This document shows positions 1-5,095 of a stretch of 5,095 nucleotides of DNA, in pieces. The stretch comes from an uncultured Flammeovirgaceae bacterium (GTDB lineage Bacteria > Bacteroidota > Bacteroidia > Cytophagales > Cyclobacteriaceae). Position 1 is the stretch's first letter; the number at the start of each line of letters is the position of its first letter. Both the position numbers and the translations under genes were made by a program. The notes beneath the pieces were generated by a model. It made no database searches. It had not been told where the DNA came from and worked only from the letters and a program-made list of their open reading frames with translations. Location: assembly GCA_946886805.1 (NCBI GenBank), contig CAMPJM010000346.1:1-5095 (forward strand), written 5' to 3'.

Positions 1-85
1 CTCGTTTCACGCAAAGTAAAATAAGAATCTTGCAAAGATCGCTAAGATGTAGCAACCATCTTTCTCTTTCTATATAAATCTATCC
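1..85. other. Non-coding end of the operon, repeat-derived
   Basis: No gene is supported in these 85 bases. They hold the left arm of the repeat element, a 6-bp hairpin (AAGATG 44-49 with CATCTT 57-62, 7-base loop) and an AT-rich stretch just after the last stop codon. Neither that hairpin nor the longer repeat stem is followed by a T-run on the minus strand within the window, so a classical intrinsic terminator is not visible. The repeat stem might still end or stabilise the transcript. Confidence 0.5.
4..49 (+). repeat. Inverted copy of the GTTTCACGCAAAG repeat, left arm
   Basis: GTTTCACGCAAAG at 4-16 on the plus strand is an exact 13-base match, in opposite orientation, to the units at 125-137 and 161-173. 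It is followed by a diverged second unit, CTTGCAAAGATCGCTAAGATG, at 29-49. Together with the tandem units it makes an imperfect long inverted repeat with its centre near position 70. The element probably continues left of the window. Confidence 0.75.
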
Positions 86-1219
86 TCATCTTTTCTCTGT
101 GGTCTTTGCGCCCAACTTTGCGGTCTTTGCGTGAAACTTTTCTCTTACCTGCTTTGCGGCCTTTGCGTGAAACCTTTTTTCTTTCACAATCAAAATCGCC
201 ATTCCCATGAAAAACAATAATATCGCTATTCCGTTCCACATTCCTCCCCATCTTCGCAAATCTTCTAAAGACAAGATATCTGCTATTATTCTTAACACCA
301 GCGAGACTTCCAAAATAATGGCAGGAACATACAAAAGCCAGTGATAAGGCTTTATGGATATCCCCAGAACTCCCGGCAGAATGACTGGTCCGTGTGCAAA
401 GATCATGGAAAATACAAAACCTATAAAGAAACTGTGCAACACAGCATCATAAATAAAACCATATAGATCACCAGCCAACATCATTGTTCCGCTAACGATC
501 AGCCATGCATAGCCCGTTAACAATAAAATTGCTGAAAACTTGTGCTGACCGTCACGCTTTACCGATTTGGTTGCCATATCATATTTCAACAACCAAAGCC
601 CTACGAAAACAAGACCGGCAGCTGCCAAATATCGGCCATTCCCATGGAAAGGAACAATAATTCCCGCCAGAAATATGCCTAAAGCTATTAATAAAAATTG
701 TTTTTGGCTTTTTTTGATAGGGAGGAAACGTGTAAGTTCCAGCCGTTCTCCGGTAATAATCAGGAGCAGAAAAGCAATCCACCAGGGGGCAGCGAGGGGA
801 TAAAGCCCCCACACCAGCCACATTAGGTTACCCACCAGCCAGCAGATAGATCCGGCGAGCATGACCCCCAAATAAAGTTCTTTGTATCGATCAAGGAAAT
901 AGCTCATCATAATGACCTGACCCAAACTTCCCAGCGCAAGCATCGAAAAAGCCCAGGTATCCATGTCCAAAGCAAAAAACAGGAAGCTAAGCCCGCTCAG
1001 GAAAGGCACCAACATCACCCAGCTGTTTTTTATGACTACGGCCCTTTCCAGGCTAATTAATGTACCTAAAAAGCTGCCGACCATTAATGCGCCATGTTTT
1101 CCTGCGACCACAGTAAGGGGATATTCCCATCCGATACGAAGCCATCCTGCCCAAACACCCGCAAGCAGTGAAATAAACACCAGCGGAAGAATTAGCGGAA
1201 GCAGTTTTCTGTTTTGCAT
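86..1219 (-). CDS. NnrS-like polytopic membrane protein, last gene of the nos operon
   Basis: Integral membrane protein of 377 residues with about twelve hydrophobic helices (roughly 7-26, 35-55, 66-84, 88-108, 116-138, 144-157, 173-190, 197-211, 229-249, 256-280, 292-313 and 328-346). Helix count, size and the segment HSFFIGFVFSMIFAHGPVILP-like at 262-282 (H262, H276) resemble the NnrS family, haem-copper membrane proteins linked to NO and nitrogen-oxide metabolism. The classic N-terminal NnrS motifs are not evident, so this is a relative or parallel family and I give no symbol. Other likely conserved residues are H42 in GKHGALMV, E58-R59 in ISLERA and E158-R159 in GERLELTRF. It starts 3 bp after the nosY stop (TAG CCT ATG), placing it in the nos transcript. 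The last 29 residues (349-377) are Lys/Arg/Ala-rich and come from a dispersed DNA repeat, so the ancestral protein probably ended near residue 348. Function unproven; NO protection, haem/copper handling or help to N2O reductase are possible. Confidence 0.8.
   Translation of the reverse strand: MQNRKLLPLILPLVFISLLAGVWAGWLRIGWEYPLTVVAGKHGALMVGSFLGTLISLERAVVIKNSWVMLVPFLSGLSFLFFALDMDTWAFSMLALGSLGQVIMMSYFLDRYKELYLGVMLAGSICWLVGNLMWLVWGLYPLAAPWWIAFLLLIITGERLELTRFLPIKKSQKQFLLIALGIFLAGIIVPFHGNGRYLAAAGLVFVGLWLLKYDMATKSVKRDGQHKFSAILLLTGYAWLIVSGTMMLAGDLYGFIYDAVLHSFFIGFVFSMIFAHGPVILPGVLGISIKPYHWLLYVPAIILEVSLVLRIIADILSLEDLRRWGGMWNGIAILLFFMGMAILIVKEKRFHAKAAKQVREKFHAKTAKLGAKTTEKR
89..173 (-). repeat. Two tandem 36-bp GTTTCACGCAAAG repeat units inside the last gene
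   Basis: On the minus strand GTTTCACGCAAAG occurs exactly at 173-161 and again at 137-125, a period of 36 bp. Each copy is followed by a CCGCAAAG half-unit. After the second copy come another CGCAAAG and an ACCACAGAGAAAAG stretch running to the stop of the gene. Repeats of this type (GCAAAG-rich, often intergenic) are known from Bacteroidota and some other bacteria. Because 36 is a multiple of three, both units are read in the same frame and give RFHAKAAKQVRE and KFHAKTAKLGAK. Confidence 0.88.
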
Positions 1220-1222
1220 AGG

Positions 1223-2011
1223 CTAGAAGTCTTTCCTGTTTACCTTGTAGACGAAGCCCAATAAGGGCAACAACACCCAAATTACCAACATGAAAAATGA
1301 AATAGCAACACCATAAAATGTCCCAAAAAATTTGTTGAAGACAGCACCGGTATAGCCCATTAAGGTAGCACTCTCGAGCTGCAATAGTACCAGAATCCTT
1401 GTGAGGTCTATCGGATTAAATAAGCTGATAAAAATAGAAGATGTTTCTAGGGGATAATCCTGAAAAACCGTGAGGAACGCCAGGAAAAAGCCATCATAAA
1501 CAATCGCAGCGATAAGCCAAAGTAGTATGGCGAGTCCAAAACCCTTGATCTTGTCTTCCTGGAAAACAGAAATGAGGAAGGATAACGCAATAAAGATACA
1601 GGTGAGCAAAGAACCGCATACCAGCAATAATATGAGAAGTGAAAACTCCTCAGTACTGCCCTGATAAATTAAGAATGCAGTACTTATGCCAAGACAATAG
1701 CTTAATACCAAAGAAATGGAAAGTCCCAGATACTGTCCGATAAATATGGTGGTTCGCTTTAAAGGTTGGGCCAGCAACAGTTCTACGAATTCACGGGAAT
1801 TGTAATAGAACATTGTGCCGAAAATTATGCTTACCAGTGGCACTATCAACAAAATAATGTTGAGCAAACTGGATACAGCTTTTGTGAAATCACCGGAAAA
1901 ATATAGGAGCGAAGTAGCACTGACAAGAAAAAACAAGAAATAGAGCACTGCCCACCAGCTTCTAAAGGTGTCGTACAAGGTGTACTTAAGTATTTTTAAC
2001 AAGTTATTCAT
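1223..2011 (-). CDS. nosY: NosY, ABC-2 type permease of the N2O reductase maturation complex
   Basis: Inner-membrane permease partner of NosF; NosY dimerises to form the transmembrane part of NosDFY. The 262 residues contain six hydrophobic segments at about 20-38, 48-68, 95-117, 124-149, 158-180 and 236-256, the usual ABC-2 layout. The cytoplasmic stretch YNSREFVELLLAQPLKR (70-86) after helix 2 matches the region by which ABC-2 permeases of this type couple to the ATPase. NPIDLTRI (199-206) in the last periplasmic loop resembles the NPVDLxR motif of NosY proteins. What is transported is not settled for the family; a sulfur species or mechanical energy for NosD has been proposed. The start ATG at 2011 has no clear Shine-Dalgarno sequence upstream, as is common in Bacteroidota. 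Its stop is separated from the next gene by 3 bp. Full length. Confidence 0.93.
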   Translation of the reverse strand: MNNLLKILKYTLYDTFRSWWAVLYFLFFLVSATSLLYFSGDFTKAVSSLLNIILLIVPLVSIIFGTMFYYNSREFVELLLAQPLKRTTIFIGQYLGLSISLVLSYCLGISTAFLIYQGSTEEFSLLILLLVCGSLLTCIFIALSFLISVFQEDKIKGFGLAILLWLIAAIVYDGFFLAFLTVFQDYPLETSSIFISLFNPIDLTRILVLLQLESATLMGYTGAVFNKFFGTFYGVAISFFMLVIWVLLPLLGFVYKVNRKDF

Positions 2012-2026
2012 TGTTCAGCGAATTTA

Positions 2027-2803
2027 TTACTGCAAATCAATAATTAATCGATCTTTGTGCTTCAACGCCTTTGTTGCATTATTTGTAATAGCACTATAAA
2101 AGCCCTCTCTATCGGTCATTTTAGCAATTGCTTTATCTATTCTCACCTCTTGCTGGGAAGAAAGCAATTCTTCAGGGCTGCCCTGGAAGAAAATTTTTCC
2201 ATCCATAAGAAAAATAATCTCATCGGCCATTTCCTCTACATCACTTAAAATATGTGTAGTCACCAAAATGGTTTTACCTTTGTCCCGCTCTTTCAGCATA
2301 AGCTCTTTTAGTTTGATGTGGGAAATGGGGTCAAGTCCTACAGACGGCTCATCCATAATCAATATAGCCGGATCAAACATGAGGGTGAGGATAGCATTTA
2401 CTTTTTGCTTCATCCCGCCCGATAGGTTCTTGAGCTTCTTGCCAAGTGCCTCTTCCAAACCAAAAAAACGGATCAGTTCTGACTCTTCCGCCCTTTGTCT
2501 TCTGATATTTCTGATCATTTTAAAAAGCTCCGCCACCTTTAGATTTTCAGGGAAGCGCGCAATTTGCGGCATATAGCCAATTTGCTCTTTGTATTCCCAG
2601 TTGGTTTCAATAGACTGGTTATTGATCAGGATCGTCCCTTTGTCTGGCTTTACCAGGCCTAAGATGCATTTTAAAAGGGTGGTTTTTCCAGAGCCGTTTG
2701 GCCCCAGAAAAGCATATATCTTTTCAGGTTCAAGCTTTAAATCGATACCTTTTAGTATACTCAGCTTCCCAAAAGATTTTTCTATGTTATTTATCGCTAT
2801 CAT
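2027..2803 (-). CDS. nosF: NosF, ABC transporter ATPase for N2O reductase maturation
   Basis: Cytoplasmic ATPase that powers the NosDFY complex during CuZ biogenesis. The 258 residues form one complete ABC nucleotide-binding domain with every motif intact: Walker A GPNGSGKTT (34-42), Q-loop MPQ (Q80), signature LSGGMKQ (127-133), Walker B ILIMDEP (147-153, D151 and catalytic E152), D-loop SVGLD (154-158) and switch H184. The C-terminal 60 residues (about 200-258) form a short regulatory tail as in other ABC-2-type ATPases; its sequence carries no recognisable motif. It starts 3 bp after the nosD stop (TAG AAA ATG), so translational coupling is likely, and ends 15 bp before nosY. The ABC fold is certain. 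The NosF name depends on its place between nosD and nosY, because related export ATPases look much the same. Confidence 0.94.
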   Translation of the reverse strand: MIAINNIEKSFGKLSILKGIDLKLEPEKIYAFLGPNGSGKTTLLKCILGLVKPDKGTILINNQSIETNWEYKEQIGYMPQIARFPENLKVAELFKMIRNIRRQRAEESELIRFFGLEEALGKKLKNLSGGMKQKVNAILTLMFDPAILIMDEPSVGLDPISHIKLKELMLKERDKGKTILVTTHILSDVEEMADEIIFLMDGKIFFQGSPEELLSSQQEVRIDKAIAKMTDREGFYSAITNNATKALKHKDRLIIDLQ

Positions 2804-2806
2804 TTT

Positions 2807-4054
2807 CTACCAATGATTAATGGCCATTCTTGGTTTTTCATCAACTAAATTGGCCGGAGTCAGGGAAGGGGTGACCTTTTCAGCCAGCTCCAGCAAATCA
2901 ATAAAAAGACTTCTGATCAACACTATTGCAGTAGGTACCTGCTCTATCAAATAAGAGAACAAGCGAACCGGACGATGAGGCACGTCGCCAATGCCATCTT
3001 TATCAAGGTCATAGCCGCTATAGCTGCTCCAAAAGTTTTTTTTTAACAGATGTCCTGAAATATTTTTCGAACTCACGCTCATGTCAAAAGTATTTCCAAT
3101 GAAATTGTTGCCGGTAAAATCCAGGCTTTCGCAGCTCCCCATGATTTTTACGGCCCAGCCATTTCGGATGAAGTTATTGTTTTTTATAACAAGCCTGTTG
3201 GAACCTTCCGCTAAAATACCTGTGGTGTTTTTTTCGAAATTATTCTTTTCAATACGGCTGTCGACGATGTCTTTTAGCAGTATTCCGTAGGCCGCGGCAC
3301 CTTCATTGTCCTTAAAGGTATTGTTTGTCATTTCTATTCTTTTGGAATACATTACTGCTACTCCTGCGCCGTTTTTTATAAATTGATTGTTCGTATAAAC
3401 ATTATCGTTTGAAAACATAAAATGAAGTCCATACCTAAGGTTTCCCTGACTTTTATTGCCGTGAACCCCACTTCCTTCTACAAATTCCAGATAAATGCCG
3501 TCCCTATGCCCGGAAACGTGATTGTTGCGGATTGTAACATTTTTGCTATACCAGAGGTGAATGGCATTTCCTGAAGTTGTTTCGCGTACAGCCTGCCCTT
3601 TTATGATGTTGTTTTCGATGGTGCAGCTATCTGAGTTTTCAAGATATATTCCAAAAAACGTATTCAAAAGGGTATTTTTCCGCACTACGCAGTGTTTGCT
3701 TTTTATGATCCTGATAGCGGCGTTATCCTTAAGGGAACTGATGCCAACGTTTTGGAAAGTGATCCCCTGGATAAGGACATTGCTCGCTTGGACAGAAAAT
3801 ATTTCATTTTTCCCCTCCCCGTCAATTATCGGATTGTTGATCCCTATAAGCGCAATAGATTTTGTGATAAGAACATTGCCTTCCTTATATATTCCGCCAT
3901 CAATAATAATAGTGTCACCCGCCTCAGCCAATGCTAAAGCCTGATCAATGGATTTGATGGCACTTTTTTGGTTCACCCTTATTTCAGCCGCATAAGACAA
4001 GCTATCCGCAAAAATGAACCTCAAGAGGAATAATATGTAAAAGACATTCTTCAT
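2807..4054 (-). CDS. nosD: NosD, periplasmic beta-helix copper-maturation protein
   Basis: Periplasmic subunit of the NosDFY complex, which is needed to assemble the CuZ site of N2O reductase; NosD is the docking subunit for NosL and NosZ. The 415 residues begin with a signal peptide (about 1-22, SYA/A cleavage likely; an Arg at position 12 in the hydrophobic core is slightly odd). A long right-handed parallel beta-helix follows from about 90 to 325. Its rungs repeat every 22-24 residues and carry Asn ladders such as IRNNHV, YTNNQF, MTNNTF, IEKNNF and IKNNNF. Family-typical stretches are GNAIHLWYS (162-170), GHRDGIYLEF (182-191), LRYGLHFMFSN (206-216) and GAGVAVMYSK (229-238), with exposed His/Met residues (H166, H183, H211, M213, M235) that could matter for copper. 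The C-terminal NFWSSYSGYDLDKDGIGD (340-357) and LVDEKPRM (403-410) are also typical of NosD. Full length. It starts 31 bp after nosL, and nosF follows 3 bp after its TAG stop. Confidence 0.95.
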   Translation of the reverse strand: MKNVFYILFLLRFIFADSLSYAAEIRVNQKSAIKSIDQALALAEAGDTIIIDGGIYKEGNVLITKSIALIGINNPIIDGEGKNEIFSVQASNVLIQGITFQNVGISSLKDNAAIRIIKSKHCVVRKNTLLNTFFGIYLENSDSCTIENNIIKGQAVRETTSGNAIHLWYSKNVTIRNNHVSGHRDGIYLEFVEGSGVHGNKSQGNLRYGLHFMFSNDNVYTNNQFIKNGAGVAVMYSKRIEMTNNTFKDNEGAAAYGILLKDIVDSRIEKNNFEKNTTGILAEGSNRLVIKNNNFIRNGWAVKIMGSCESLDFTGNNFIGNTFDMSVSSKNISGHLLKKNFWSSYSGYDLDKDGIGDVPHRPVRLFSYLIEQVPTAIVLIRSLFIDLLELAEKVTPSLTPANLVDEKPRMAINHW

Positions 4055-4055
4055 A

Positions 4056-4091
4056 ATTCATTCATTCATTCTATCATTCTATCATTCATTC
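4056..4091. repeat. Tetranucleotide microsatellite (ATTC)n between nosL and nosD
   Basis: Nine consecutive tetramers read ATTC x4, TATC, ATTC, TATC, ATTC x2 on the plus strand. On the transcribed strand this is GAAT/GATA. The array covers the last codon and stop of nosL (TGA at 4086-4088) and reaches to 2 bp before the nosD ATG at 4054. It therefore supplies the whole 31-bp spacer, with stop codons in every frame and several overlapping ATGA motifs. Tandem tetramers can change length by slippage; here that would alter the nosL-nosD spacing and not the NosD protein. Confidence 0.85.
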
Positions 4092-5090
4092 TCCCCCTAT
4101 CCTCAACTCCCTCACTTCATTCCACACCATCACTTTTCCGCCATTTTTCCGGGCAAATTCCTGCACATCACTTTCCTTTTCAAATGCGTTCAGGTTCATG
4201 CCCATGGGGCTGGGTAAAGCGTCGCTCTGTAGATAAAATGCTCTTTGAGCATCAATAAATTCGTTTGGCTCAGTAAAATTGCTGACCAGTTGAAAGGCAT
4301 AATCGTCCGTTGATTCTTTTTGGAATGCCGCCATACATTCTATGGCATCAAACTTATAGACCTTCCCTTTTTGTGTCACCAGCTCTGTGCCGTACCGCTT
4401 ATCGGAAATCGTCATTTTACAATGCGTGCAGGAATCAAATCCATATTCAATTGCCTGCGGTTCAGGCTGGCAGGACGATATCAACAAAATTAAACAAGCA
4501 GCTACTACGCCTGCATATTTGGCTTTGGGAGCTTTTTTAAGTGTGTTCTTATTCTTAAAATACAAGCCTCCCATAGCCATAAGCAATGCTGCCCCAAAGA
4601 AAATACCTCCCCAATGAGGAAATGAGCTTGCTGTTATATTGAGGAGTGTTTTAATACCAAGAAATGGAGGAGAATAGCTCATTCCTTCTATTTTTATCGG
4701 AGCATTAGGATCCAGCTCATTGCCAAAAGCTTGTTGCCAAAGATAAAAGTCGACCAATCCAATAGTGCCTCCTATGATCAATATTGACAACCAAGCCAAT
4801 ATCAGCTTCTTTTTGTTGAGCAGCGCAGTAAGAAGCCCTGTTATAATAAAAAAAATAACCACATAAGGCATAACCTGCAATTCTTTAAAGGAATCAGGAT
4901 GGATAGCCTGCATCCCTACGTAATGGTTCAGTATGTTAATGTTTTGAAGCGTAAATTCATCTGTTCCAGTAATTTTATCTATCCAGATGTACATATCGAG
5001 GCCTCCCGGATATTGTGGTGCTTTAAGATGGATATGCCAAATAGGAACAAAGAAAACGGCTATAAGAAAGCCACAGGCAACAAGTATCAT
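4086..5090 (-). CDS. nosL: NosL copper chaperone fused to an N-terminal four-helix membrane domain
   Basis: Predicted Cu(I) chaperone for maturation of N2O reductase, acting on the outer face of the inner membrane. The C-terminal part (about residues 207-334) is NosL: an internal lipobox-like LISSC (C207), the motif DSCTHCKM (D219, C221, C224, M226), FDAIECM (248-253) and SPMGMNLNAF (294-303). C221 and M226 fit the Cys/Met copper ligands known for the family. Residues 1-206 are extra compared with a normal NosL of under 200 residues. They contain hydrophobic segments at about 2-18, 74-91, 96-117 and 159-178, plus the former signal-peptide helix at 194-206. Lysine clusters at 93-95 and 186-191 predict that the NosL domain faces the periplasm. 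No start codon lies just before the lipobox helix (the position is a CTT Leu), so this is a true fusion. The frame stays open past ATG 5090 (preceding codon TTA), so the real start may lie outside the window. NosL assignment is strong; the role of the N-terminal domain is unknown. Confidence 0.9.
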   Translation of the reverse strand: MILVACGFLIAVFFVPIWHIHLKAPQYPGGLDMYIWIDKITGTDEFTLQNINILNHYVGMQAIHPDSFKELQVMPYVVIFFIITGLLTALLNKKKLILAWLSILIIGGTIGLVDFYLWQQAFGNELDPNAPIKIEGMSYSPPFLGIKTLLNITASSFPHWGGIFFGAALLMAMGGLYFKNKNTLKKAPKAKYAGVVAACLILLISSCQPEPQAIEYGFDSCTHCKMTISDKRYGTELVTQKGKVYKFDAIECMAAFQKESTDDYAFQLVSNFTEPNEFIDAQRAFYLQSDALPSPMGMNLNAFEKESDVQEFARKNGGKVMVWNEVRELRIGGE

Positions 5091-5095
5091 TAATT

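Noticed and set aside
44..62. Possible intrinsic terminator hairpin after the last gene
   Set aside because: The stem is only 6 bp, AT-rich and has no following T-run on the minus strand.
4..173. CRISPR-like array
   Set aside because: Only three repeat copies in mixed orientation, with no regular unique spacers and no cas genes.
42..251. 69-residue Lys/Arg-rich minus-strand frame at the left end
   Set aside because: It is another reading of the repeat units in an alternative frame; the basic composition comes from the repeat and it overlaps the real gene.
2012..2026. Internal promoter between nosF and nosY
   Set aside because: The gap is only 15 bp and no Bacteroidota -33/-7 promoter pair is seen at a sensible distance.
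3561..3944. 127-residue plus-strand open frame opposite nosD
   Set aside because: It lies fully antisense to a well-conserved nosD coding region, and its protein has no recognisable domain. It is a shadow frame.

Overview
The window is most simply read as the downstream part of a nitrous-oxide-reductase (nos) maturation operon from a member of the Bacteroidota. Five genes lie head to tail on the minus strand, so transcription runs from the right edge (position 5095) to the left. In transcription order they are a fused membrane-domain/NosL copper chaperone (4086-5090, probably open at its 5' end), nosD (2807-4054), nosF (2027-2803), nosY (1223-2011) and an NnrS-like polytopic membrane protein (86-1219). 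The Bacteroidota assignment rests on the NosL-D-F-Y order, the N-terminal membrane domain on NosL, AT-rich codon use, the absence of clear Shine-Dalgarno sequences and the type of dispersed repeat at the left end. It is an inference; no rRNA or other marker gene is present.

From right to left, intergenic gaps are 31, 3, 15 and 3 bp, so the genes almost certainly share one transcript. No promoter is visible inside the window. The operon promoter and the structural gene nosZ would be expected beyond the right edge. NosL is a lipid-anchored or membrane-tethered Cu(I) chaperone. NosD (periplasmic beta-helix), NosF (ATPase) and NosY (ABC-2 permease) form the ABC-type complex needed to build the copper-sulfur CuZ centre of N2O reductase. 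The last gene is an NnrS-like 12-helix protein of unknown exact role, which its position links to N2O or NO metabolism.

The left 175 bp holds a dispersed repeat built on GTTTCACGCAAAG. It has two 36-bp tandem units on the minus strand and one inverted copy at the left edge. The tandem units lie inside the last gene and encode its final 29 residues, so the repeat has been taken into the reading frame as a basic 12-residue-period tail. This tail, the NosL fusion with a His/Met-bearing outer loop, and a tetranucleotide microsatellite between nosL and nosD are the unusual points. I do not see an unknown multi-gene system here; the core is a recognisable nos assembly operon.
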